A stretch of 47,207 bases of DNA from DATJHM01 sp035493895 (lineage in GTDB: Bacteria > Chloroflexota > Ktedonobacteria > Ktedonobacterales > Ktedonobacteraceae). The stretch lies in the NCBI GenBank assembly GCA_035493895.1, contig DATJHM010000110.1, positions 1 through 47,207 of the forward strand. Direction: 5' to 3'. Positions 23,915 through 33,420 of the stretch are shown here, one piece after another. Position numbers and translations under genes: made by a program. The notes under the pieces are model-generated. The model was not told the DNA's origin. It did no database searches and was given only the letters and a program-made list of their open reading frames with translations. Every line of letters starts with the position of its first letter. Within the stretch, counting starts at the first letter, position 1.

Positions 23915-25534
23915 TTACGCCTCTGGACGCTCGTCTATCGCGACAGGCGCGTGTGTGGCACGTACAGGTAGCTCTACATGCGCCATTACTGCTGGCTGAA
24001 CATCGCTATACTCATCCTGTTTCTCTCCTCTGGCACCGTTGCTCGCGACACCCATGGCGCTGGAGACCGTCAGGCCCAACGCGCTCAGACACATCAGGCC
24101 AGAGACGCACATCAGCAATGCCGCCCATGGGTGCGAGAAGAGAAACATGGCGGTAACGCCATTTTTCGAAAAGTGCAAAAGGCCCGTAAAGATCAAGAGA
24201 CCAATTGCCTCGTTACTGCCTACCTGCCCCGGAGGCGTGGGCAGAATATAGAACATGTTATAGACGGTGTAGCCAAAGATCGCAATACCAAAGGGCATGG
24301 CAACTCCGACTGTATCAAAGGCAAACATGGCAAAAAGCCCATCGCAGACGACTGCAACAATTGTGAGCAAGATGGCCGGAATGAATATTCGCGGCTGGCT
24401 TGCTCCTGCCAGCAATGAATCGACAAAACCGGTGGCGAAACCTTCGATCTTTTCCCCGATTCTTTTGGGTAGCAAGCCAGTCAGTTTTTGTAGCAAGGTG
24501 ATTGCGCTGCTGCGCTTCCATGCGGCCAGCACGATGAAAAAGATCAGACAGACGAGGAGTCCGCCAACAGCTGCCAGCACAAACCAGAGCTTGATATCCA
24601 TACTGACGCCCAGCGCCGGAACGAGTGCCATAATGAAGAGTGCTGGCATCAAATCCAGCGCCTTGTCCATTGCGACCGTCGGGAGCGATTGGCTGATCGG
24701 GATATTAGATATGCGTTTGAGCATCAGACTTTTGGCGACTTCTCCCCCGCGAATAGGCAGGAGGAAATTGAGAAAAATCCCCACGAGAAAGAGTTGAATC
24801 GCCTTGAGCGTGCTCACTTTCCCGATTGGATTGAGAAAGAGTTTCCAGCGCACGCCGCGAATGCTGAATGCGGCAAGAAAGGCAATCCCCGAGAGGAGCG
24901 CAAAACCGATGCCCTGGGGCGTCGTCAAACGTACACGTAAAATAGCGATGGTTGCTGGAATATTGACGATCTTTGAGATAAGAAAGAGCAGTCCGATGCC
25001 GATCAAGAGGCCGAGAATGACTCTGACTGTTGTACTCTTAAGGAGGCGTTTCCATACAGGTTGCACATTGCCGGGCAGTGGCGTCTCGGGTAGCGGCTGT
25101 ATCGTTGGCAGATCGGGATTGGTGCGTCCAAAGGGAACGGTGCCATAAATATTCACAACAGGCACTGCACCGGTCTGCTTGATGCCTTTGGGCCAGTACT
25201 CCTCTATGTTACCCTCAGCCGAGGGTTCATCTGTCTGAACCATGCCGCTGAGCTTCATAAGATCTTGCTTACTTTGTTTGCTTCTCTCTTGCTCATGGTC
25301 ATCGTCGAATTTATAGTCCTCTTCATTGAGTTCAAATGTGGAGCCGTGCAAGATAGCGTGTTGTTTCTGTACCTCTTCTCCAGGGCGCAAGGCGGCTGGT
25401 CTGGAAAAATCCTCTATTCCTTTGTTTTGCTTTTCGGCACTATCACTTTCTCTCGCTGTTGGGATGCGCTGAACGTCTTCGGGGGCGGTGGAACGAATAC
25501 GGTGGTCGGGATCGTATTGATTTTCCTCTTGCAT
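23915..25534 (-). CDS. YbhN/LPG-synthase-flippase-like membrane protein
   Basis: A 539-residue protein. The first ~160 residues are hydrophilic, acidic and probably disordered. The rest has about eight membrane segments and the signature of the UPF0104/LPG-synthetase transmembrane family: FLNFLLPIRGGEVAKSLMLKR near the middle and FYILPTPPGQVGSNEA near the C-terminus. Relatives include MprF flippase domains and YbhN; they are thought to move or bind lipids, but no C-terminal synthase domain is present here, so it is not an aminoacyl-phospholipid synthase. GAGGAAG precedes the start. It ends in a Glu/Ala/Val-rich tail of about 45 residues. Confidence 0.8.
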   Translation of the reverse strand: MQEENQYDPDHRIRSTAPEDVQRIPTARESDSAEKQNKGIEDFSRPAALRPGEEVQKQHAILHGSTFELNEEDYKFDDDHEQERSKQSKQDLMKLSGMVQTDEPSAEGNIEEYWPKGIKQTGAVPVVNIYGTVPFGRTNPDLPTIQPLPETPLPGNVQPVWKRLLKSTTVRVILGLLIGIGLLFLISKIVNIPATIAILRVRLTTPQGIGFALLSGIAFLAAFSIRGVRWKLFLNPIGKVSTLKAIQLFLVGIFLNFLLPIRGGEVAKSLMLKRISNIPISQSLPTVAMDKALDLMPALFIMALVPALGVSMDIKLWFVLAAVGGLLVCLIFFIVLAAWKRSSAITLLQKLTGLLPKRIGEKIEGFATGFVDSLLAGASQPRIFIPAILLTIVAVVCDGLFAMFAFDTVGVAMPFGIAIFGYTVYNMFYILPTPPGQVGSNEAIGLLIFTGLLHFSKNGVTAMFLFSHPWAALLMCVSGLMCLSALGLTVSSAMGVASNGARGEKQDEYSDVQPAVMAHVELPVRATHAPVAIDERPEA

Positions 25535-25735
25535 CTCTACTCTTCCTCACAAAAGCAAACGTACTATTTTTCTACCGTTTCTGTATTGTCAATACAGATC
25601 CTTCTCATAGTAGCAATTATTACAAATGTAATACAGTACACTCTGGCTCATTTTTTGGCGCAAAAAGTATCTCTTTGCGCCAAAAACCGACCACGATGCC
25701 AGGTTGAGAACTAGATATAGAGCTCAATGGATCAA

Positions 25736-26722
25736 TTATAGATATCCATGTTGATGATACCAGGCAGCCGTTAATTTCATACCGTCTTCCAGGGTAACCT
25801 TTGGCTCGTAGCCTAGCTCATGTCTGGCACGCTCAATGGAATAAAGACGACTGTTCGTGAGAAACTTCACGCGGCTACGCGTCAGAGGGGCATCTTCACC
25901 CTGGATGCCTGGAATGACTGAGAAGACATCGGAAGCCGTATTTGCGACCCAGAGGGGAATGCTGACGCCGGGGAGCTCTTTACCCAGTGAGTGAGCAATC
26001 GCGCGGGAAAGGTCCTTGAAGGTAACGGGGAAATTGCCCGCGATATTATAGCTGTGTCCGATGGCCGCTTTTTTCTCAGCACTGAGGAGGAAGGCATCAG
26101 TCATATCGTCGATGTAGACCGGATGGATCAGGGCTTTACCGCCATCAATCAAAGGCGGAATACCTTTTTTGATCGTGGAGAAAAAGCTTAGCAGATGTAG
26201 ATCGCCGGGACCATAGACCAGTCCCGGACGGATAACGCTGACTGGTAGGCCCTGCTCTTTGTGCGCTTTGAGCGCGAGTAGCTCGCCTTCCAGTTTTGTC
26301 TCTTCATAGGGATTGGTTGGGCCAAAAGGAGCGTCCTCAGCTGCCGGTCGACGTCCCGTGACGCCGTGGACACCGGTTGTGCTACAGTGGACAAAGCGCG
26401 TGAGCTGACTCTGATCCTGGCAGGCCCTGAGGATGATCTCTGTCCCTTTGACATGCGTTTCACGATAGAGCTCGGTTGGCACACTCGGATGATAGAGGCG
26501 GCCCACCAGATGGTAGACGACGCTGACCCCAGCGACGGCCTTGCGCACTTTCTCTTCTTCTGTAATCTCGCCCTCAACGATAGTGACCACGTTCCCGAAT
26601 TGTTCGCGTGCCTTTTTCGCGTCGCGCACGAGAACGCGCACGTCGTCCTGCTGTTTTTTGATGAGCGCCGTTGTCAGTGCCGAGCCGAGAAAGCCTGTAG
26701 CGCCTGTTACAAGTATCGTCAT
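25736..26722 (-). CDS. NAD(P)-dependent epimerase/dehydratase (extended SDR)
   Basis: A 328-residue extended short-chain dehydrogenase. The NAD(P)-binding motif TGATGFLGS lies at the N-terminus, VVYHLVGRLYHP follows, and the catalytic Y/K appear as NPYEETKLEGE, with the upstream serine in HCSTTGVHG. RPGLVYGPGD and a C-terminal region typical of UDP-sugar or 3-beta-hydroxysteroid-like members follow. Substrate cannot be read from the sequence. The start codon directly follows the stop of the DUF362 protein gene, with no gap, so the two are co-translated. Confidence 0.85.
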   Translation of the reverse strand: MTILVTGATGFLGSALTTALIKKQQDDVRVLVRDAKKAREQFGNVVTIVEGEITEEEKVRKAVAGVSVVYHLVGRLYHPSVPTELYRETHVKGTEIILRACQDQSQLTRFVHCSTTGVHGVTGRRPAAEDAPFGPTNPYEETKLEGELLALKAHKEQGLPVSVIRPGLVYGPGDLHLLSFFSTIKKGIPPLIDGGKALIHPVYIDDMTDAFLLSAEKKAAIGHSYNIAGNFPVTFKDLSRAIAHSLGKELPGVSIPLWVANTASDVFSVIPGIQGEDAPLTRSRVKFLTNSRLYSIERARHELGYEPKVTLEDGMKLTAAWYHQHGYL

Positions 26723-27883
26723 TTAGCGTGCTCCCGAATAGCCTTTTACGCTGATCGCCTTCTCCGGGCAGGCCTCGTAGCAAAGGAGGCAGCGCTCGCA
26801 GGTGGCGGGATTGATTTTGAGTGTTTTTAAATCGATAATATTGGGCAGTGGGCAGGTATCAACACAGACGCCACAGCGAGTGCATTTTTCTTCGTCGATG
26901 ACGGGACGTGTGCCGACAATGCCAGTCTGATAGAGAGATGTTACGAAATGTTGACCGCGCTCGGAAAACAGGGTAAAGGGATAATCCAGCCAGAACATCA
27001 TGCGGAAGGCTGTATTATAGAGCTTCTTTTTGGGGGGCAGGTTGAATTTCATAATGACGCCGACATCCTCACCGACCGATTGCCAGAATGGACGGCCCAT
27101 GTGTTTGAGAGCCAGGTGCAGATGTGGCACATCGTGCGGGTCGACGCCGACGAGATCGCAGCACTCAAGATCCACCGCAAGCGAATTGCGCCCGGCTACA
27201 AGCACCTGCAAATCAGCCTTGTCGCCGTAGACGGGACCTTCACCGTGCTGACCGACGCTGCCATCGACGATGTTGAGATCAGGCTTGATGCCCAGATTCA
27301 TATCAACAATGCTCTGATGGATATCGAAGCTGTGCATATGTCGGCGATCAGGACGAGGCAAAATCCCCATCAGGTTTTTCATGCACAGGGTCATCGTGGA
27401 GACCACGTGGGTTTTGAGCACGGGAAGATTGATCAGGCGCGCCTCTTCGAGAATACGTGGTTTGTGGAAGTGATGCAGCACTTTGGTTCCCTGAGGATTC
27501 AGCTCGACCCAATCGGACTCGCCTCCTTCGGGATCAACGCGTAAAATACCGATATTATTTTCCTGGCAAAACGTATCGATGCCCAGAATAGTATAGGTGT
27601 TATCGCGGTCAAATTCGGTGCCCGGGGTCTCACAGATCATCGGCTCGGCACCGCAGGCGCGAACCTCATCGGCCACAGCCTTCATCAAGGCAAAGCTGGT
27701 CGTCGAGCCCGTTTCGGCACTGCGTCCGGCAACCAGATTCGGCTTCAGGATCACGATCTTTGCGCCCCTCACCACAGATTCCATGCCACCAATTTGCTCA
27801 AGGATGCGATGCGTCGCCGCCTCAACCCCGTCGAAGGTACGGGTTACGGCCACGTTATCGGTGCCTGTTTGTGTCGCTAACAT
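26723..27883 (-). CDS. DUF362 protein with C-terminal 2[4Fe-4S] ferredoxin domain
   Basis: A 386-residue protein. The DUF362 part is recognised by ILKPNLVAGRS near the N-terminus, LINLPVLKTHVVSTMTLCMKNLMG in the middle and PDLNIVDGSVGQHGEGP. The last ~60 residues hold two four-cysteine clusters, CTRCGVCVDTCP and CERCLLCYEACP, which should bind two [4Fe-4S] centres. DUF362 proteins are poorly characterised; a redox enzyme or maturation role is inferred. AAGGA lies ten nt upstream of the ATG. It is the first gene of a two-gene unit with the SDR epimerase. Confidence 0.85.
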   Translation of the reverse strand: MLATQTGTDNVAVTRTFDGVEAATHRILEQIGGMESVVRGAKIVILKPNLVAGRSAETGSTTSFALMKAVADEVRACGAEPMICETPGTEFDRDNTYTILGIDTFCQENNIGILRVDPEGGESDWVELNPQGTKVLHHFHKPRILEEARLINLPVLKTHVVSTMTLCMKNLMGILPRPDRRHMHSFDIHQSIVDMNLGIKPDLNIVDGSVGQHGEGPVYGDKADLQVLVAGRNSLAVDLECCDLVGVDPHDVPHLHLALKHMGRPFWQSVGEDVGVIMKFNLPPKKKLYNTAFRMMFWLDYPFTLFSERGQHFVTSLYQTGIVGTRPVIDEEKCTRCGVCVDTCPLPNIIDLKTLKINPATCERCLLCYEACPEKAISVKGYSGAR

Positions 27884-27944
27884 GACTTTGAAGTCCTTTT
27901 TGATGAATATTTACATAACTATATATTGGGTCTAAATGACGAAG

Positions 27945-27971
27945 AGGAGTACTCCATGCAAGAGTACTCCT
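27945..27971 (-). terminator. Hairpin downstream of the GT39 gene
   Basis: AGGAGTACTC (27945-27954) and GAGTACTCCT (27962-27971) form a perfect 10-bp stem with a 7-nt loop. It lies just after the glycosyltransferase stop on the minus strand and before the DUF362 gene. The downstream run is CTCTTCGTC, only partly T-rich. Confidence 0.5.
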
Positions 27972-27978
27972 TTGTATA

Positions 27979-30414
27979 CTACCCCATGAGTAAACGTCTA
28001 TCCACAGGAGTAGTACCTACAGCGAGGGGAGGCGGTGGAGCGCCTCCAGATGGTGTCATCGCTATCGGCTTAGATCCCGTGTGTTGTATACAATAGATGT
28101 CTATCTCGTAAAAGTCGCTACTTCTGAATCTCGCGCAGGGAACCGGCTTGCCATCGGGACCAATCGGGCCACTATGCTGCATGAGTGCCTCCCTGAGGAA
28201 CATGGCCTCTTTGGGCAGCAGATCCGAATTAATGTAGTTGTACACTCCCGAGTCAGCGACAATATAGTCGATCCGATTCCAGTTGCTCCCTTCCAGCTTA
28301 ATCATGGCCGGATCAGTCGCGATATTGATATACACATCAGCATTTGGGAACACTGAACCGTCGCCGACAGCGGCCCCGCCCGGAGCGCGTAGCTCCATGT
28401 AGAGATAGCTGTTCATGACCACATAGGAGTCGCGAGGAACATTTGCACGAATCCAGGCCATTGTTTGTGTCTGGGCGAACGTTGCATCGCTATCATACAC
28501 CTGGCTGCTATGCGTTGCATCGAAGAGGGCGAAGCCTGCCAGTGCACAAAAGATCAGGAATGCGCGCATTAGATCGAAGCGTACAAATTTACCGACCCAG
28601 TCTGTGAGCGTATTAATCATCAGCGCGGTATTCATCGCGACGAGTGGAATCAGGGGAATAATATAGAATGGGTATACAACGCCACCACGTATGAGCAGTA
28701 ACCAGAAGCTGATGCCCAGGATCGCGAAGAACAATTGCTTGCGTCTCCACCAGCCTACGCCAACATTGAAAGCCAGCGAGAGAATACTCATGATAATCAT
28801 CGGCTGGTCTGAAGAATACCAGTCCCCGATGCTTGTCCCGATGCTGCCTTCAGTCTGGCCGCGTCCGACCTGAGAGGTAAATGTTCCGATGAAGCTCAAG
28901 TGTTGACTCTTATCCCAGGGGAAAAATCCAGCCGGAAAGAGCTCGCCTTTCAAAACGGCCATCAGGACCCAGAGAGAGGCGATTGCTATGAAGCCATAGG
29001 TAAAAGCGACCAGAGAAAATTTGCGCTGGAATTTCGTCGAGTGTATCCAGATGCCGTAGATCATGCCAGGGAGAAAGAGGATCAGCACCTCTTTGGAAAG
29101 CATGGCAAGACCGAAACAGATGGCAGCAGACACAACAACGAGTAGTCGGCTACGGCTGATCACCAGCAGATAGAGCGAGAGGAGAAACCAGAACGTCGCG
29201 ATATTATCCAGCAGGACCAGACGTTGAAAGTCGACTCCCAGAGGCGAGAAGGAGAAGATCACCGTCGCCAGCAAGGCAGTTGCTCGACTATCGCTGGTTC
29301 TACGTATGATCAGATAGACGAGCAATGTACTGCCCAGGGTATAGAGCAGTATGAGTACGCGTCCCGTATTGATTGCGTTGCCAAAGAGAAAAAAGCCACC
29401 GGCTAGTTGAATCAATCCGGCTAGCTGCATCCAGGCAAACGGAGGATGGCCATAACCATAGGCATACGGGTAGATTTTGCCGTTTACCACCGCCCAGGCT
29501 GCCGACATGTAGGTGCCCTCGTCCATTTCGTAACGAGGGTAGTTGAACATATTGTAGGCATGGGCGATAACAGACGCCAGCACTGTCAGGGCGACAACAA
29601 CCGTTTCGAACCAGGGTGGAATATAGAATTTTTTCCTGGGTGCATTCTCAGGCACATCCAGAGCGGGCATCACACGTGTCTCGCTCTCGGCCACGCGCTG
29701 TTCCTGGTTGGGAATAACCTTGGGCATCATCGTCGTATGCCCGCTTGGTTTACGTAAAGGGTTGGTGCTCGAGCTCTTATTGGGATGAATCGTCGTGCGC
29801 ACATAGAAGTGCGGACCACGAAACAGGACGACCTGCCCGGTTGGTCCCGCAGGAGCAGGAGCAGGAGCAGGCATACGCCCTCCTGGCCCTGGAGGACCCT
29901 GACGGTTACCGGGATTTTGTGGCCTTGGGGCCCCCTGAGGACCAGGAGGGCCACCGGCAGGCTTCATGGGTCCGCGTGGCCCGGGCTGCTGAGGCGGTGG
30001 CCCGCCATTAAAGCCAGGCCTTGGCTGCTGCTGTGGAGGTGCGGAAGGAGCATTATAGGCCTGCCCACCCAACAGCCCTTTATTTGCAGGCGGTTGTGGT
30101 GTATTGGCAGGCTGTCCCCCCAGCAATCCCCTGTTAGCAGGAGGTTGTGGCGTATTCGGCTGGCCGTTTAGCAACCCTTTATTTGGCGGTGGCTGTTGTA
30201 GATTACCTCCCTGACCACCTGACAGGCCAGGGCCGGCACCTCTACCATTTGGTGGCGGCGCGACTTGAGCCTGGGAGGGGAGATAGCCAGTAGGTAAATG
30301 TTCAGGGTTTGAAGGCACCGGAGAGGCAACATTCCCCGGTGCGTTCGCCCCACCGAACTTCCCTCCACTCAGCAGTCCACTGCCTTTCTTTTCCTGATTG
30401 TTGATCGATGTCAT
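27979..30414 (-). CDS. GT39/ArnT-like membrane glycosyltransferase with a Pro/Gly-rich N-terminal tail
   Basis: An 811-residue protein. Residues 1 to about 190 are Pro, Gly and Gln-rich and probably disordered (NKGLLNGQPN-type repeats). The rest is a multi-pass membrane enzyme of the protein-mannosyltransferase/ArnT superfamily: an acidic motif EMDEGTYMSAAWAVVNGK faces the outside after the first membrane segment, then about ten hydrophobic segments, with a soluble C-terminal domain containing RVP-like NVPRDSYVVMNSYLYMELRAPGG. These enzymes use polyprenyl-phosphate sugars as donors. It is the last gene of a three-gene operon with a GT2 and a glycoside hydrolase, which suggests envelope or extracellular glycan modification. 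Confidence 0.8.
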   Translation of the reverse strand: MTSINNQEKKGSGLLSGGKFGGANAPGNVASPVPSNPEHLPTGYLPSQAQVAPPPNGRGAGPGLSGGQGGNLQQPPPNKGLLNGQPNTPQPPANRGLLGGQPANTPQPPANKGLLGGQAYNAPSAPPQQQPRPGFNGGPPPQQPGPRGPMKPAGGPPGPQGAPRPQNPGNRQGPPGPGGRMPAPAPAPAGPTGQVVLFRGPHFYVRTTIHPNKSSSTNPLRKPSGHTTMMPKVIPNQEQRVAESETRVMPALDVPENAPRKKFYIPPWFETVVVALTVLASVIAHAYNMFNYPRYEMDEGTYMSAAWAVVNGKIYPYAYGYGHPPFAWMQLAGLIQLAGGFFLFGNAINTGRVLILLYTLGSTLLVYLIIRRTSDSRATALLATVIFSFSPLGVDFQRLVLLDNIATFWFLLSLYLLVISRSRLLVVVSAAICFGLAMLSKEVLILFLPGMIYGIWIHSTKFQRKFSLVAFTYGFIAIASLWVLMAVLKGELFPAGFFPWDKSQHLSFIGTFTSQVGRGQTEGSIGTSIGDWYSSDQPMIIMSILSLAFNVGVGWWRRKQLFFAILGISFWLLLIRGGVVYPFYIIPLIPLVAMNTALMINTLTDWVGKFVRFDLMRAFLIFCALAGFALFDATHSSQVYDSDATFAQTQTMAWIRANVPRDSYVVMNSYLYMELRAPGGAAVGDGSVFPNADVYINIATDPAMIKLEGSNWNRIDYIVADSGVYNYINSDLLPKEAMFLREALMQHSGPIGPDGKPVPCARFRSSDFYEIDIYCIQHTGSKPIAMTPSGGAPPPPLAVGTTPVDRRLLMG

Positions 30415-30431
30415 ATATTCCTACTTTATCT

Positions 30432-31706
30432 TTATGCGGCTTTTCGGTGCTGTCCAACGTGCGCAGTTTTCTCCCAGTCGTTTGTGCGTCGGAGAAAGCG
30501 ATAGACGGCGCGAAGCGAGCCAAGGCCCAGAAGAACCTGATAGGGAACGAAGGCAAGCAAGGTCACAATGGCCTCATGCCAGCGCCATGGCCGGTGATGG
30601 GCTTTCAGGAATTCGTGTAGCCCGGCCACGTCGATAAAGATAGCCAGAATGAAACAATAGAGCGGCAGATAGGTAAACATCGCCATCCACAATGGGAGTC
30701 GGGCAAAGAAGAACATCACCACTGAGACCGGCACCATCAGAGCGAAGAGCGCCTGCACTTCAGGAAGGATCAATACGTAGAAGGCGAGAAGCTGTTTGGG
30801 GAGCGTTTCAAGCTTTCTCCATTCACCCTGAAACAGAATCTGGATGAAGCCTTGATTCCAGCGCGTACGCTGTTTGATAAACTGCGGAATACTATTGGGA
30901 GTCTCTTCGTGTGTCACAAATTCATCGTCATAGACGATGCGGATGCGGGCGTGGGTCAGGCTCAGGCGAATACCCAGGTCGGCATCCTCCGTGAGCGTGG
31001 TTTCGTCCCAACCTCCGAGCTGCTCCATCAGATCGCGGCGTATAAAGACTGTATTGCCGCCCAGTGGGGTCATACCCACGCGTGCAAAGAAGTGAAGAGA
31101 AGATTTGAACCAGAAGAAGTACTCAAGCACGTTCAGGTAGCTGAACCAGTGAGTATTATGGTTCATCAATTGCACTCCTGCCTGTACAACATCAACATCT
31201 TCGTTCAACATGGTTGTATTGATGATGTTGAGAATATCTGGGTGTGGCTCGTCTTCGGCATCGAAGATCGTCACAATATCGCCTCGGGCAATCTGCAATG
31301 CGTGATTCATGCCGCGTGGCTTGCTGGTTGGTTTATTTGTATAGATGAGGATCTGTACATTAGGATCACCAAGTTGATCGATCTTCTTTTGCGCTTCCGC
31401 AATCGTGCCCTCATCATCATCGCTACAGATAGCAACGATCTGCATCAATTCTTTTGGATAATTCAGGTTATAGACTCCCTGGATCGTATCTTGATAGACC
31501 TCCTCCTCATGGCGTGCAGGAAGCAGGATCGTAAAGGAGAGGCACGGATCAAGATAGACCGTAGGCGCAGTATTCATCATCGCATTTTCGGGCGTTTCCC
31601 ATATATAGAGACGCAAGCGAATATTAAAGAGCGCCTGGAAGGTCATCAGCATGATGATGAGCAGATAGACGCACTGGAAAAAGTTGCCAATAATCTCCCC
31701 AATCAC
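30432..31706 (-). CDS. Processive-type GT2 glycosyltransferase (BcsA-like)
   Basis: A 424-residue membrane glycosyltransferase. The catalytic motifs are in order: LLPARHEEEVYQDT, D149-x-x-D152 (DAED) binding the sugar nucleotide and metal, E240-D241 in TEDADLG as the general base, and Q279-R-T-R-W283 (the QxxRW motif of processive synthases). There is one N-terminal and about three C-terminal membrane segments. It starts at GTG 31706, with GAGGAAA upstream. Located 16 nt after the glycoside hydrolase and 17 nt before the GT39 gene. Polymer product unknown. Confidence 0.85.
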   Translation of the reverse strand: MIGEIIGNFFQCVYLLIIMLMTFQALFNIRLRLYIWETPENAMMNTAPTVYLDPCLSFTILLPARHEEEVYQDTIQGVYNLNYPKELMQIVAICSDDDEGTIAEAQKKIDQLGDPNVQILIYTNKPTSKPRGMNHALQIARGDIVTIFDAEDEPHPDILNIINTTMLNEDVDVVQAGVQLMNHNTHWFSYLNVLEYFFWFKSSLHFFARVGMTPLGGNTVFIRRDLMEQLGGWDETTLTEDADLGIRLSLTHARIRIVYDDEFVTHEETPNSIPQFIKQRTRWNQGFIQILFQGEWRKLETLPKQLLAFYVLILPEVQALFALMVPVSVVMFFFARLPLWMAMFTYLPLYCFILAIFIDVAGLHEFLKAHHRPWRWHEAIVTLLAFVPYQVLLGLGSLRAVYRFLRRTNDWEKTAHVGQHRKAA

Positions 31707-31722
31707 TGTTTTTTCCTCTCAT

Positions 31723-33420
31723 TTAGCATGGTACATTGGTATCCAGTACATCTGCCTTTTTGCCACATATGGCCTGATTGACTGAATTGACCTGATTATC
31801 ATTTTGTGCAGAAACCTGGAAGTAGTTGGCAATGGGAGCACGTCCATCACGATACAACGTGAGCACAATCACACTATTTGCGCCTACGCTGATGTTTACA
31901 CTATGCCAGGGGCTCAGACCCAGGAAGTTGTTCACCGGATTTATCTGTGCCGACTGAGGTGTATTCGATTTGTTGACAAACAACAGGCTCACGATCTGGT
32001 GCGTGCTATTCTGGGTTGCGTAGACACTGATCGGGTCACGCTGGATGCCCATTGGTACCAGATTGCTTTGCAGGTTTGCAAAGGTTTCCATCACGCGTTC
32101 CATCGCCGTATCGTGCAGACCATCGGCACTGAAGAGAGGAATACCCGCTTCAACGCCGGAGGCTCCGAAAAACGAGACATAGCCGACATTTTCGTTCATC
32201 AGTTCGCCCAACGTGTCGGCCCACCAGAGCGCCGCCTCACCCTGTGTAGGAGCTTTGCCAGAGGCATTCGTATTCACTTCAGAGACGCTGATGGGAAGAT
32301 CATGTCCCATAATTTGCTTAATAGTATCGTGCAATTGTGGAATGGTATATGCCCATGAATCGGGATCGCTCATCAACTGAGAAGGGTTAACGTTGGCCTG
32401 ACCCTGCAATGGGTAGTAGTGAAATGAAACGCCGTCAAGCAGGTGTCCGGAAGTAGAAATGCTCTTGATATCTGCTTGATGCGCTGATTCGTAAGCCGCC
32501 ACCCCTTTTAAGAACGACTCCATCCATTTCTGACCGTTGGCATCGCTTGGTCCGACACCGATGCCCTGAAAATTGCTGATTTCTGGACCAAAGACCATAA
32601 TATTGGGATCGCTTTTGTGCATGGCGATGGAGAATTGTATAAATGCATCCACGTATTCACTGACCAGGTAAGGCTTTTTCGTGAGAGGATTAATTTGTTT
32701 ATCCGGCTCATCACCCACACTCCAGTATTTCACTGGATGGAAATCTTTCAAATTTGCAGGGCGGACATCGCTCTTGGAGTTGTTCATGAACGCAACCCAT
32801 GAACCAGCCAGAGAGGCACGTGTTGCGACATCATCTGTGAGGTTATGCGGATTGCCATGAGCAGTTGGACCGCCCAGGTGCGCCTGTACCATGCCCTCTG
32901 CATGCGTATCATTCAACATTTTTGCAAACTGGTCAAGCTGGTCGTATGAGACAATATTTGTCTCACCCACGCTTCCACCGGGGAAGCGTAATAGGCCCAG
33001 TTTCATTGTCTGCATGTCCGTGGCCATTTTCGTCGTATATTTCATAATATCGGCAGAATATGAGCCATCAACATCCTGAGAGTTATCCTGGGGAAAGACA
33101 TTGGCACCACGCAATTGTGGACTGATAGGCATGCTCTGCCGTAGATCAACAATCGCACTCTGCTGATCACCTACAAGGACCTGAATCTGGTCATTGGTGC
33201 CACTGAGCGTTACGCCCAGGCGGACTCCGGCGAAAACAAGCATCAAGATAAGAATGGTACTGAGCAAAGGTAAAATATAACGCCGCCTCCCCTTAGGCTG
33301 AAAGCGTTGCGACCCCATCTCTTCCCAGCTTGTGCCCGGGTCACCAGCACGCGGAGGAGCAGACTGAGGTGGCATTGGAGCCATTGCGTTGTTGCGGCCA
33401 GCAGAATTATTGAATGCCAT
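31723..33420 (-). CDS. Membrane-anchored clan-GH-A-like glycoside hydrolase
   Basis: A 565-residue protein. I start at ATG 33420, five nt after AGGAAGG. A Pro-rich cytoplasmic part (about 45 residues) is followed by basic KGRRRYI and a membrane segment (PLLSTILILMLVFAGVRL); the rest should lie outside. A (beta/alpha)8-like domain is suggested by LGLLRFPGGSVGE, WSVGDEPD with a likely acid/base E238, DGVSFHYYP, and LPISVSEVNT with a likely nucleophile E381. This arrangement fits retaining clan GH-A enzymes (GH39/44/51/79-like), but the exact family cannot be named. First gene of the GH-GT2-GT39 operon. Confidence 0.65.
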   Translation of the reverse strand: MAFNNSAGRNNAMAPMPPQSAPPRAGDPGTSWEEMGSQRFQPKGRRRYILPLLSTILILMLVFAGVRLGVTLSGTNDQIQVLVGDQQSAIVDLRQSMPISPQLRGANVFPQDNSQDVDGSYSADIMKYTTKMATDMQTMKLGLLRFPGGSVGETNIVSYDQLDQFAKMLNDTHAEGMVQAHLGGPTAHGNPHNLTDDVATRASLAGSWVAFMNNSKSDVRPANLKDFHPVKYWSVGDEPDKQINPLTKKPYLVSEYVDAFIQFSIAMHKSDPNIMVFGPEISNFQGIGVGPSDANGQKWMESFLKGVAAYESAHQADIKSISTSGHLLDGVSFHYYPLQGQANVNPSQLMSDPDSWAYTIPQLHDTIKQIMGHDLPISVSEVNTNASGKAPTQGEAALWWADTLGELMNENVGYVSFFGASGVEAGIPLFSADGLHDTAMERVMETFANLQSNLVPMGIQRDPISVYATQNSTHQIVSLLFVNKSNTPQSAQINPVNNFLGLSPWHSVNISVGANSVIVLTLYRDGRAPIANYFQVSAQNDNQVNSVNQAICGKKADVLDTNVPC

